Positions 35,042 through 43,213 of a stretch of DNA of 64,000 nt are shown here, one piece after another. How positions within the stretch are numbered: the stretch's first letter is position 1; each line of letters opens with the position of its first letter. The DNA is from VXYL01 sp965243175 (GTDB lineage Bacteria > Pseudomonadota > Gammaproteobacteria > Pseudomonadales > Azotimanducaceae), in contig OZ251532.1 in the NCBI GenBank assembly GCA_965243175.1, forward strand, positions 2,604,001 through 2,668,000, written 5' to 3'. A program made the position numbers and the translations under genes. The notes under the pieces are model-generated. The model worked only from the letters and a program-made list of their open reading frames with translations, ran no database searches and was not told where the DNA came from.

Positions 35042-35614
35042 GTGCCTTGGGAGACCGTCCTCATCGTCGCAATTATCGCGGGCGCCCTGGTGCCGGCGTT
35101 TGTGGTCTGGTCGTGGTACACCGACGCCGTGAACATCCGCGTTCAAAGCGGCGTCAACGATGACGAAGCCGCGGCGACGATGTTCATCCGCGTGCTCGAT
35201 GCCGCGCAGAGGACCTTGATCGTCCACGACGACGGCAACAAGATGAAGGGCACGGTGTACGACGACAATCGCGTCGTCGAAGCGGTTGGGCGTCGCCTGC
35301 GCGAGAACCAGCAACTCAACATCCGCTGTCTGTTCAACGATCGGCAAGATCTCGAGTTGGTGCGACGGATGCGTTCGGAGTTCCCGGACCGCTTCAGGGC
35401 GTGGTACCGCCAAGGGCCCAGGCCGGTTGGCGACGTCCACTACAAGATCGCCGACGACGGGGCTTTCGGGCACATTTCGACGCACCAGCACGGGCAGCCG
35501 GAGCGGAGGTTCAAGCTGCTGGACTGTTCGGCGGCCAAGCCCAGAACGAGGAAGCATGTTTTTCGCAGGTACTTGACTCGATTCGAGCGCGACATCGCGG
35601 CGGCCACGGAGTGA
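35042..35614 (+). CDS. Membrane-anchored phospholipase-D-like protein
   Basis: 190 residues from GTG 35042, preceded by AAGGGAGAG. One transmembrane helix (residues 6-26) is followed by a soluble domain that looks like one half of a PLD fold: LIVHDDGNKM, IRCLFNDRQDLELV, and DVHYKIADDGAFGHIS. His133 and Lys135 could be the HxK of an HKD motif, but the Asp is misplaced (138/139 instead of 140), so activity is uncertain. LLDCSAA near the end is conserved-looking. The stop overlaps the next start as GTGA, coupling it to a second small membrane protein, and a restriction-modification locus is next door. A membrane-bound nuclease or lipase is possible; I cannot decide. Confidence 0.6.
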   Translation: MPWETVLIVAIIAGALVPAFVVWSWYTDAVNIRVQSGVNDDEAAATMFIRVLDAAQRTLIVHDDGNKMKGTVYDDNRVVEAVGRRLRENQQLNIRCLFNDRQDLELVRRMRSEFPDRFRAWYRQGPRPVGDVHYKIADDGAFGHISTHQHGQPERRFKLLDCSAAKPRTRKHVFRRYLTRFERDIAAATE

Positions 35615-36027
35615 TCGAGTGCTTCCCGCCGATTCCGATCTACATCGTGACAGGAATCGTGGCGACGATGTTCACCACGGTGGCATCCAAGATCGAGAGC
35701 GTTGAACCGAGCCGAACCGACCGCGTCTTCGCGTGGTTCTTGCTCTTCCTGCTGGCGATTCCATTTGCTCAGCTGCTGTCGACACTCCTTCCCGCCGCGA
35801 TCTACGGCGAGTGCCGTGCCGGCACGGTCGCGCAGGTCAACTCGGACGCGCGTTGGCTCCTCAGATTCCACGTTGCGACGTTGTTTCCGCTGCCTTGCGG
35901 CATCGCTCTCTGGTTCTGGCTGCGCCGCCTAGAAGTCGGTCGGCTCGAAGGCGACGACCAAGACTCTCCGCCACCTGCAGCGTTGTTGCCATCCCTGGCG
36001 CCTTACGGACCGCGCCCCTCCGACTGA
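35611..36027 (+). CDS. Small membrane protein coupled to the PLD-like protein
   Basis: 138 residues from GTG 35611. Predicted hydrophobic helices at about residues 8-24 (PIYIVTGIVATMFTTV), 40-62 (VFAWFLLFLLAIPFAQLL) and 84-102 (FHVATLFPLPCGIALWFWL), then a Pro/Asp-rich cytoplasmic tail. No family recognised. The four-base overlap with the upstream PLD-like gene says the two products probably work together at the inner membrane. Its tail ends 70 bases before the stop of the convergent NotI-like reading frame. Confidence 0.55.
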   Translation: MIECFPPIPIYIVTGIVATMFTTVASKIESVEPSRTDRVFAWFLLFLLAIPFAQLLSTLLPAAIYGECRAGTVAQVNSDARWLLRFHVATLFPLPCGIALWFWLRRLEVGRLEGDDQDSPPPAALLPSLAPYGPRPSD

Positions 36028-36097
36028 ACGCGAACCAGCGATGCCGGAACGTGTCGGCCTCGCCCGGGTCGCACTGACGTCAACGTCGCATTCGCAC

Positions 36098-37060
36098 CTA
36101 ACGTCCTGGCACGCGGAAAGTAGCCACCGGCGGCGCGTTCTCCAGTTTGCGGGTGATGCTGCCGAGCGTTGGGATGTGCGGAGCACCGAGCAATTCCAGC
36201 CAGCACGCGCGCGGTCGCCGTGGGCCGCTCGGATGGGGCCTGCGTAGAGGGCGACGGGTTCCGTCAGGTTCGAGACCAGCATGTTGACCTCGCCGGGTGT
36301 CCAATCCGGCGAGTGCAGAGCATCGAGCGGCAGCGCCGTGTTCGTGCGGATGTACTCCACCAGGCGATCTTGGACGACCCAGATCGTCCGTCCTCCCCAA
36401 CTGTTGGCGGCTTCGGACTTCGCGATCATCTGCGACGCCATCCTCGCCCACACTTGCCGCACGTTGACGCCGGGCGCTTCGACAGGGTCGACGACGGGCG
36501 TGTGCGCGAACAGCACGGCGCGACGGGAAGCGCCTTGGATATCCGTGCCCGTGGCACGGTTGCCGCCCGAAGTCGAACACGTCATGACCTCGACGACGAT
36601 GGGCGCCGCACCTGGCTTGGCGCTGCGGAGAACGTAGTCGAGCCGATAGTTGAAGCGGCCGCCGTCGGCGCCGACTTCGCTCAAGGACACCTCCGCCCAA
36701 ACGGAGATTTCCTCGTCGGGCTCGAAACCCGCGAGGGCGAACACCTTGCTCGCCAGTTCGGCTTGGCTCTCGCTCACGCCCTGCGACCCGAAGGTGAGCA
36801 GTCGTCTTGGACAGATGGCCCACACCACGTCGTCCCGCGGCAGACGCACGGAACAGACGCCGCAAGGCAGGTAGCCGCCGGTGGCCTCGCGGACGGAAGA
36901 ACGGCCCCAACGCAGGGTCGGATGCTTCGACCCGAGCCATGTCGCGGTTCCCGCCGCCGTCGCAGGTTGCCTGCATGAATGGGCAGACTGCGGTTCTGCA
37001 AGCAGCTTGGTCCATGTCCTCGGAGAGAGACTGGCCGTACAGCTCCTCGACTACAGACAC
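36098..37060 (-). pseudogene. NotI-family type II restriction endonuclease, two frameshifts
   Basis: No single frame covers the gene. From GTG 37060 (overlapping the methyltransferase stop) one frame gives VVEELYG, AVCPFMQATCDGGGNRD and DPALGPFFRP; near 36888 it must shift to another frame that gives GGYLPCGVCSVRLPRDD, VWAICPRRLL, NYRLDYVL and IVVEVMTCSTSGGN; near 36210, in a CG run, it shifts back and ends with ELLGAPHIPTLGS and PPVATFRVPGR at 36098. The CPF...C, GVCSV and CPRRLL cysteines fit the NotI family metal site, and D...EVMT fits its PD-(D/E)xK core. About 320 residues in total. The two indels compensate, so sequencing error, pseudogene and true frameshifting are all open. Family call is from memory. 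Confidence 0.6.
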
Positions 37061-38112
37061 AGCGCCTCCCGCATCTTCGTTGCGACGGCGCGCGCGAGTG
37101 GCGGAGGCACGGCGTTGGCGACTTGGCGGTGCTGGTCGAGGTCCCGAACGCGCCCGGTGCGGCGGCGGACGGGGCCTTCGAACACGTGGCGGTCGGGGAA
37201 TCCCTGCAAGCGAGCGGCTTCGCGTGGGGTGATGTAGCGGTCTTCCAGCGGATGGTAGAGCGCCTCGCCGCAGCGCAGCGTCGGGGCGACTTCCTCGCGG
37301 TGCAGGCGTCGGTACTTGGTGGTGTCCTTGCGCGTGAGGTTGCGGAGGATGTCCGGCGGCACGTTCGGCGCTTTGGCCAGCCAGAGGCCCTCGGGCACGT
37401 AGGCGATGCGCTCTTGATCGCGGCGCGGCGTCACGTCCACATGGTTGGCCACGGCGGGCGGTTCGTCCGCAGTGGGCGGTTTTGGCAGGCCGCGCAGCGC
37501 CTTGCCGACCGTTGCGGTCTTGGCGCTTGCCGGCGGGAACGCGAACGACGTGCCAGTGGGAAGGCAGACGAACAAGGCGCGCCGCCGCCGTTGGGGAACG
37601 CCGTGCTCCTGGGCGTCCAGCACTTCCAGATGCATGTCGTAGCCGAGCTCGTCGAACTCGTCGCGCAACTCTTCCGCCAAGCGGCGCCCTCGGGGTGTTT
37701 GCGTACGCAGGAAGTTCGGCACCTGTTCGATCAACACCGCAGCGGGACGGATGGCGCGCACGAACCGCAGGACCTCGAAGATCAATGCGCCGCGCGGGTC
37801 GTCCAAGCCTTGCAGCTTGCCGATCTGGCTGAAAGGCTGGCAGGGTGGGCCGCCATGCAGAAGCCCAAGTTCTCCCGCTTTGATCCCGAGCACGTCCAGC
37901 AGCCGTTCGGGATCGACGACGCGCACGTCCGCCTGCCAGACGACCTTGCGGGCGCCGTTCCGACGCAGCGTGGCGGCGCAGTGCGGGTCGCTCTCTATCG
38001 CGCAGACGGTGTTGAAGCCGGCCGCATGTGCGCCGATGTCCATGCCGCCCGCACCGGCGAACAAGCTGATTGCTGAAATGCCCATGCGACGCGACACCTC
38101 GTCTCGATTCAT
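37051..38112 (-). CDS. DNA (cytosine-5) methyltransferase
   Basis: 353 residues from ATG 38112; a second ATG at 38085 (MGISAISLFAG) may be the true start because the first lies inside the repeat cluster. All m5C motifs are present in order: SLFAGAGGMDIG (I), HGGPPCQPFSQ (IV, catalytic Cys), LIEQVPN (VI, with EQV for ENV), QRRRRALFV (VIII), a target-recognition region with ARLQGFPD (IX) and QVANAVPPPLA (X). It methylates cytosine at C5 in a specific DNA site. Its stop overlaps the start of the NotI-type frame, as in a restriction-modification operon where the methylase comes first. Confidence 0.92.
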   Translation of the reverse strand: MNRDEVSRRMGISAISLFAGAGGMDIGAHAAGFNTVCAIESDPHCAATLRRNGARKVVWQADVRVVDPERLLDVLGIKAGELGLLHGGPPCQPFSQIGKLQGLDDPRGALIFEVLRFVRAIRPAAVLIEQVPNFLRTQTPRGRRLAEELRDEFDELGYDMHLEVLDAQEHGVPQRRRRALFVCLPTGTSFAFPPASAKTATVGKALRGLPKPPTADEPPAVANHVDVTPRRDQERIAYVPEGLWLAKAPNVPPDILRNLTRKDTTKYRRLHREEVAPTLRCGEALYHPLEDRYITPREAARLQGFPDRHVFEGPVRRRTGRVRDLDQHRQVANAVPPPLARAVATKMREALCL

Positions 38113-38235
38113 GCGAGGGTGCCCCCTCGCGCTCCCCCGCTGAGGGCTCTTCATGCGAGGGTGCCCCCTCGCGCTCCCCCGCTGAGGGCTCTTCATGCGA
38201 GGGGTGCCCCCTCGCGCTTCCCCGCTGAGGGCTCT
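38110..38235 (-). repeat. Three tandem copies of a 42-base palindromic repeat
   Basis: Copies start at 38110, 38152 and 38194, each beginning CATGCGAGG and ending CCGCTGAGGGCTCTT on the plus strand. GCGAGGG pairs with CCCTCGC (7-8 base pairs, 3-4-base loop). The same element occurs at 49026 and 29014. The period of 42 keeps a reading frame open, which makes a false N-terminal extension of the methyltransferase. The bases from 38236 to 38394 hold no gene that I can see. Confidence 0.9.
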
Positions 38236-38394
38236 TCACACGAGAGATACACCCCCGCACGGCCACTTCCTGACCCTCCGGCTACACCACGACCTCACCG
38301 CACCAAGCGCTTGGCTACTCGCCAACACCCGACATGTCGTACACGGAGCTTGCAGCATGTTCGCACGCACCCAGTAGCGTGTGCCACCGTGCGC

Positions 38395-39465
38395 CTAGAC
38401 GTTCGGCACGATGTCCTTGGCAACCCTCTCCAGCACGTTGAAGCGGGTGTCGAAGTTGGGGAGGATCATCACTTGGTGGAGGCCCGCTTCGTCGAGGCCG
38501 TGCAGGCGTTCGAGGAGCTGTTCCTGAGTGCCGATCATGGCGCTTGCTTGCAGGACTTCGGCGGTGAGGAACTGCTCTTCCTCCGGCAGCACCCAGCAGT
38601 TGTGGCCGCCGTGGATGCGCTGGTGGCGTCGCTCCGCCGGATAGGACTCGATCATGCGTCGGTAGTCCTGCCAGATGCCGTTCATGAAGCCGGGTGGCTG
38701 GCGGCCGAAGTTGCGGTACTGGTCGTAGCTGAAGTGGACCGCGGCCATTGCCATCGCGCCGCACTCCGCCTTCACGCGGGGCGAATCCACGGCCTCGCCC
38801 GGGTCCAGCACCACCATCGTCGTGAGCGCGGTGGTGTAGTAGCTGGCGCGGTCCAGTTGGCGCTCGGCGGTGCGCGCTCCGGCCTCGATTCTGTGCCACA
38901 GACCAGCCATCACGGCTGGATTCGCTGGCAGCGCGAGCACCGCGCCGTCGCCGTGCTTGCCGGCCAAGGCGAGGGATCGGGGGCCGAAGCCGGATATGTA
39001 GAGCGGGATGGAATCGTCGAAGTTGACGAAGCCCTTGTCCGGCATGATGTGGCGGATCGGCAGCTCCTCACCGCCGTAGTGGTGCGTCGCTTCCTCGCCG
39101 CGCAAGAGCGGCGCCACCGTTTCCAGATAGCGGTCGAACTCGGCGATGCGCTGCGGCGGCAGGCCCATCACCCGCATGGCGGTGTTGCCGGCGCCGACGC
39201 CGAAGAACGTGCGGCCGGGCGCAAGCGCGTTGATGGTGGCGATGCCGGAGGCGTTGTTGGGCGCCGGCCTGGTGCCGGTGATGGCCACCCCGGTGCCGAG
39301 CTTGATGCGGCTGGTGCGCACCGCGGCCAGTGCCAGCGCGGCGTAGCAGTCCGACCACAGCATCTGGCTGTCCGCCAGCCAAGCGTGCGAATAGCCGAGT
39401 TCCTCCGCCCGAACCACGTAGTCGATGTCCCGCACATGCGATGCCACGCAAACGCCGATGTCCAT
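38395..39465 (-). CDS. LLM-class flavin-dependent oxidoreductase
   Basis: 356 residues. The TIM-barrel pattern of bacterial luciferase-like enzymes is visible: MDIGVCVASH, EELGYSHAWLADSQ, IKLGTGVAITGT, RTFFGVGAGNTAMRVMG and PLYISGFGPRSLALAGKHGDGAVL. These proteins use FMN or F420 as diffusible cofactor for oxidation or reduction of small molecules. The cofactor is not fixed by sequence. It belongs to a set of three LLM genes in the window (others at 49209 and 50277). The next leftward gene upstream is 40 bases away. Confidence 0.87.
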   Translation of the reverse strand: MDIGVCVASHVRDIDYVVRAEELGYSHAWLADSQMLWSDCYAALALAAVRTSRIKLGTGVAITGTRPAPNNASGIATINALAPGRTFFGVGAGNTAMRVMGLPPQRIAEFDRYLETVAPLLRGEEATHHYGGEELPIRHIMPDKGFVNFDDSIPLYISGFGPRSLALAGKHGDGAVLALPANPAVMAGLWHRIEAGARTAERQLDRASYYTTALTTMVVLDPGEAVDSPRVKAECGAMAMAAVHFSYDQYRNFGRQPPGFMNGIWQDYRRMIESYPAERRHQRIHGGHNCWVLPEEEQFLTAEVLQASAMIGTQEQLLERLHGLDEAGLHQVMILPNFDTRFNVLERVAKDIVPNV

Positions 39466-39505
39466 TGAAGTCTCTCCTCTTGTTTTACTGCTCTAGTGGG
39501 TTGCG

Positions 39506-40243
39506 CTACGCATTCTCTCGGAAGGCGACGATGGATGCCTTTGGCAGCGTCGGCATGCCGAAGTAGGCGATGCTCTTGCCGTCTTCGCTGCGGATTGCCA
39601 GCAGGGCTTCGCGGTCGCCGGAGAGGTTTGCCACTTCGGCGCAGCGTAGGCGGTTGGCGGCGGCGTATTCCAGCATTCGCTCGCCGAGGTCGTAGAGGTG
39701 GGTCGGGGTGTGGGCGATGCCGGCGAGCCAGCGATCTTCGCAGGTGCTGACGAAGGCGCGGATGTGCGCTGGCAGTTTGCGTTCGCGTTGCAGGATGTCG
39801 AGCTTGCCGCCTTGGACGATGCCGGGGCCGACTTGGATGGCGGAATCGAACAGGCCGGGGTGGTAGTCCTCGCGGGGGATCACGCTCAGGTCGCCGCTGC
39901 TCGTGCCGAGCACGCGGGTGTAGCCGTGCGGCGTGGGTTCGCTTTTCACTTCGCCTTGCAGCTGCAGCAGGCCGAGGGGGCGCACCGGATTGAAGACGGA
40001 GACGAAGCCGCTGCCGAGGACGAGCGCGTAGCCTTGGCCGGTAAGCACATCGTGGGCGGCCACGCCGTCGCCGAGAATGGCCGCCTCGAAACGCGAGCGG
40101 GGCAGGTGCGCGACGACGATTGCAGCGCCGACAGCCTCCACCTTGACATGCGCCGCGCCTGCGCCTTGCAGCGCCGCCAAGAGTCCAGGCGGCGACAGCT
40201 GCGCGTCGAAACGCTGGGTCTCGGCGAGCGGCAGCGTCAGCAC
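39506..40243 (-). CDS. Phosphodiester-glycosidase-like lipoprotein, start codon unclear
   Basis: At least 245 residues from GTG 40243. FDSAIQVGPGIVQGGKLDI and FVSVFNPVRPLGLLQL resemble the NAGPA/DUF2233 phosphodiester glycosidase fold; this is a tentative call. Upstream of 40243 the frame stays open for 38 more codons and encodes an excellent lipoprotein signal (RSSRLWASALLLALFGCEE), cysteine about residue 23, yet no ATG, GTG or TTG occurs between the preceding in-frame stop and GTG 40243. The candidate start there would be ATC at 40357 or CTG near 40309, or there is a sequence error. The molybdenum-hydroxylase gene ends at 40332, overlapping that signal region. Confidence 0.6.
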   Translation of the reverse strand: MLTLPLAETQRFDAQLSPPGLLAALQGAGAAHVKVEAVGAAIVVAHLPRSRFEAAILGDGVAAHDVLTGQGYALVLGSGFVSVFNPVRPLGLLQLQGEVKSEPTPHGYTRVLGTSSGDLSVIPREDYHPGLFDSAIQVGPGIVQGGKLDILQRERKLPAHIRAFVSTCEDRWLAGIAHTPTHLYDLGERMLEYAAANRLRCAEVANLSGDREALLAIRSEDGKSIAYFGMPTLPKASIVAFRENA

Positions 40244-40331
40244 GCCGGAGACCAGCGGCGCCTCGAAACGCGGCGCTGGCGCTTCTTCGCAGCCGAAGAG
40301 CGCCAGCAGGAGAGCGCTCGCCCAGAGGCGG

Positions 40332-42584
40332 CTAGACCTCGATGGGCAGGCGTCGATGGCGCGTTCCGGTGGCTGCGAAGAGCGCGTTCACCAGTGCAGG
40401 CGCCACCGGCGGCACGCCCGGCTCGCCGACTCCGGCCGGCAGGCGGTCTTGCGCAGGCACGAGTTCCACCGTCGTAGCCGGCGTCTCGCCGATGCGCAGC
40501 ATCGGATAGTCGTGGAAGTTGCTCTGCGCCACGGCGCCTTCCTTCATGCCGATGTTGCCGTAGAGCGCCAGCGACAGGCCGAACACCACCGCGCCTTCCA
40601 TCTGCGCGATGCACGTGTCCGAGTTGATGTGCGTGCCGCAGTCGAGCACCACGTAGGCGTTGGAGACCTTGGGCCGCCCGTCCACCACGCTCGCTTCCAG
40701 CACCGTGGCGACGTAGGAGCGGAAGCTGTGGTGCACGGCGAAGCCGAGGCCGGTGCCGGCGGGCCTTGGCCGCTGCCAATCCGAAAGCTCCCGCACCTGC
40801 TCGATGACGTGGCGCAGCCGCCCGACGTCCAGTTCATGCCCTGGCGGCGGCTGCATCCCGGGCACGCTCAGCAGGCCATCGTCGGCGAGGATCTCCAAAC
40901 GGTGCTCGATGGGATCGCGCCCGGCCGCGGCCGCCATTTCGTCCGCGAAGATGTTGGCCGAGAAGGCGTGGAAGATGTTGCACACCGAGCGCAGCCAGCC
41001 GACGCGCACCCCTGGGCGCACCCCGGCGGATTCCATGCGCTGGTTCGGCACGCGATAGGGCAGGTTGGAGAAGCCCATCTCCAGTTCCCACTCCGCCGGC
41101 ATGGACGCTTGAGCGGCGAACACCGTCGTTATGGAGGGGAAGGCGGTGCGTTGCAGCCAGGCGGTCGGATGGCCGCGTTCGTCGACGACCGCACGGTGGT
41201 ACTGGGCGCTGGAGGCATGGAAGTAGTCGTGGCGGATGTCGTCTTCGCGCAGCCACTGCACGCGCACCGGACGCTGCAGGCGCTTCGAGAGTTCCACCGC
41301 TTCGAGCGCGAAGTCCGGCTTCGACTTGCGCCCGAACGCGCCGCCAAGGAGCGTGGGCGTGACGCGCACGTTCTCCACTTCCATGCCGAGGTAGCCGGCG
41401 ATCAGATCCCGCGCACTCTGCGGATCCTGCACCGGCGCGTTCACTTCGCAGCGCTCCGCCGTGACGTTGGCGACCGCCACCGGCGGTTCCATCGGCGCGT
41501 GCGCCAGGAACGGCGTCTCGTAGACGGCGGAGAGTTCCGTTCCGCCCGCCGCGAAGGCCGCGTCGACGTCGCCCTTCTCCGAGTTCGGCACCGGCGTGCC
41601 CGGCGCCGTCAACGCTTCGCGCAACGCGCCGCCCAGCGCATCGCTGTCGAAGGCGTGGTTCGGACTTTCGGTCCATTCGATGTCGAGGCCGCGGGCGATG
41701 CGGATGGCGGTGTAGGTGTCTTCCGCGATCACCGCCGCGCCGCCAAGGGGACTGAAGACCGGCCCGGCGCTCGGCGCCGGGTCGAGGACTTCGATGCCGA
41801 CGAAGCCGGGTTCGTCGGCCGCCGGCGGATTGGCGATGTTCTTCACGCCGCCGCCGAGCCAGGGGCAGCGCACGACCACCGCCGTGGCCATGTTCGGCAA
41901 GGTGAAGTCGGCGCCGAACGTGCCTTTGCCGCGCGCGATGTCGGCGGCATCCACATGGATCGCCTTGCGGCCGATGAAGCGGTGTTCGGCGTTCTGCTTG
42001 AGCGGCGGCTCGTTGGGAACCGGCAGCTTGGCGGCCTCGCCAGCGAGGTCGCCGTAGCCGAGGCGCTGCCCGCTCGCGGCGTGGAATACCTCGTGGTTCT
42101 CCGCCTGCACTTCCTCCACCGGCACTTCCCAGTGACTCGCCGCGGCCTGGCGAAGCATCAGCCGCGCGCTTGCTCCAGCGGCGCGCAGCCGGTCGTAGTT
42201 GAGCAGGATGCTGCGCGAACCGTCGGTGTTCTGGTCGCCGTACTTCTTGTCGCCGTCGGCCTGTTCGACCTGCACCCGCGACCAGTCCGCGTCCAACTCG
42301 TCGGCGACGATCTGGGCGAGCGCCGTGCGAATGCCCTGGCCCATCTCCGAGCGGTGCGAGGTGATGCGCACGGCGCCGTCCGCGTCCAAGGCCAGGAAAA
42401 GCCCCGGTTCCAGCGAGCCGGTCGCCAGCGGCTTCGGCTGCGGCGTCGGCGCGCATCCCGGCAAGGCGGCGCCGAGCACGAATACGCCGGAAACGCCGAG
42501 GAAGTTGCGCCGCGAGAGATTGATCGGCCCCGTGGTGGAAGCGGCGAGGGGCGCTTTGGGCGAGAGGTTCTTGATGGCGTTCAT
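40332..42584 (-). CDS. Molybdopterin-binding large subunit of a xanthine-dehydrogenase-family hydroxylase (isoquinoline 1-oxidoreductase beta type)
   Basis: 750 residues. The N-terminus has a twin-arginine signal (LSRRNFLGV followed by a hydrophobic stretch), so the folded complex is exported to the periplasm. Molybdenum cofactor motifs include RSEMGQGIRTALAQI, LLGGAFGRKSKPDF and the C-terminal GVGEPGVPPVAPAL, where the Glu of GEPG is the catalytic base. The enzyme hydroxylates an aldehyde or N-heterocycle with water. The start overlaps the stop of the 2Fe-2S subunit (TGATG). No separate FAD subunit is present, typical of the IorAB type, which passes electrons to other acceptors. Substrate unknown. 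Confidence 0.88.
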   Translation of the reverse strand: MNAIKNLSPKAPLAASTTGPINLSRRNFLGVSGVFVLGAALPGCAPTPQPKPLATGSLEPGLFLALDADGAVRITSHRSEMGQGIRTALAQIVADELDADWSRVQVEQADGDKKYGDQNTDGSRSILLNYDRLRAAGASARLMLRQAAASHWEVPVEEVQAENHEVFHAASGQRLGYGDLAGEAAKLPVPNEPPLKQNAEHRFIGRKAIHVDAADIARGKGTFGADFTLPNMATAVVVRCPWLGGGVKNIANPPAADEPGFVGIEVLDPAPSAGPVFSPLGGAAVIAEDTYTAIRIARGLDIEWTESPNHAFDSDALGGALREALTAPGTPVPNSEKGDVDAAFAAGGTELSAVYETPFLAHAPMEPPVAVANVTAERCEVNAPVQDPQSARDLIAGYLGMEVENVRVTPTLLGGAFGRKSKPDFALEAVELSKRLQRPVRVQWLREDDIRHDYFHASSAQYHRAVVDERGHPTAWLQRTAFPSITTVFAAQASMPAEWELEMGFSNLPYRVPNQRMESAGVRPGVRVGWLRSVCNIFHAFSANIFADEMAAAAGRDPIEHRLEILADDGLLSVPGMQPPPGHELDVGRLRHVIEQVRELSDWQRPRPAGTGLGFAVHHSFRSYVATVLEASVVDGRPKVSNAYVVLDCGTHINSDTCIAQMEGAVVFGLSLALYGNIGMKEGAVAQSNFHDYPMLRIGETPATTVELVPAQDRLPAGVGEPGVPPVAPALVNALFAATGTRHRRLPIEV

Positions 42585-43126
42585 CAGGCGGTTCCTCCGG
42601 CTGCACGGCGTTCCGCCGCAAGGTGGCTCGCTGCTCCGGCAGCGCGGCGTTCAGCCGCAAGGTGGCTCGCTGCTCCGGCAGCGCGGCGTTCAGCCGCAAG
42701 GTGGATCGCCGCGCGAATGCGCACGTAGGTGCCGCAGCGGCAGATGTTGCCGGCCATCGCCGAATCGATGTCGGCATCGCTTGGCGCGGCATTCGCGTCC
42801 AGCAGCGCCGCCGCCGACATGAGCTGCCCGGCTTGGCAATAGCCGCACTGGGCGACGTTGCTCGCCACCCAGGTATCGACCAGTTCCGGATGCCGCTCTT
42901 CGAGCGTCTCGATGGTGCTGACCGCGCTTGTCGTTGCCGCGGAAACCGGCACCTGGCAGGAGCGCACCGCGCCGCCGTCCAAGTGGACGGTGCAGGCGCC
43001 GCAGTAGCCGCCGCCGCAGCCGTACTTGGTGCCGCTGAGACCGAGCTGGTCGCGCAGCACCCAGAGCAGCGGCGTGTCCGGCGGCACGTCCACCTCCACA
43101 TCGCGCCCGTTGACGTTGAGTTTCAT
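42584..43126 (-). CDS. 2Fe-2S small subunit of the molybdenum hydroxylase
   Basis: 180 residues from ATG 43126 with GGGAGGG upstream (a GTG two codons earlier is possible). First cluster: KYGCGGGYCGACTVHL with a fourth Cys in VRSCQV; second cluster: AQCGYCQAGQLM and NICRCGTYVRIR. It carries electrons from the molybdenum site. The C-terminus is odd: after RAAIHL a 13-residue unit (AAERRAAGAASHL) is repeated about three times, adding some 30 residues to the family length; the DNA below it is a 39-base tandem repeat. It is coupled to the large subunit. Confidence 0.9.
   Translation of the reverse strand: MKLNVNGRDVEVDVPPDTPLLWVLRDQLGLSGTKYGCGGGYCGACTVHLDGGAVRSCQVPVSAATTSAVSTIETLEERHPELVDTWVASNVAQCGYCQAGQLMSAAALLDANAAPSDADIDSAMAGNICRCGTYVRIRAAIHLAAERRAAGAASHLAAERRAAGAASHLAAERRAAGGTA
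42597..42713. repeat. 39-base tandem repeat, about three copies, inside a coding region
   Basis: The unit contains GGCGTTCAGCCGCAAGG and GCTGCTCCGGCAGC; the second is a small hairpin. Period 39 preserves the frame of the 2Fe-2S subunit gene. Copies differ by only a few bases, so the expansion is recent. It differs in sequence from the 42-46 base element elsewhere. Confidence 0.85.
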
Positions 43127-43213
43127 CGCCACAGTCCCTCCCCTGACCCAGCTTTCCTTGGCACTCTACTTGGTGCGGCGCGGCGCGGCAACGACTTGTG
43201 CGAGCGGCGAGCG

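Noticed and set aside
35929..36849. A continuous 306-codon leftward frame taken as a whole gene
   Set aside because: Its first 200 codons are the middle part of the NotI-like protein, but N- and C-terminal motifs lie in another frame, and its last 100 codons look random.
38237..38394. A possible gene between the repeat cluster and the LLM gene
   Set aside because: Frames here are short, without ribosome sites, and differ in composition from genes; nothing supported.
42597..42713. The 39-base tandem repeat as a member of the 42-46 base palindromic family
   Set aside because: Unit length and sequence differ; the shared features are only GC richness and a small hairpin.
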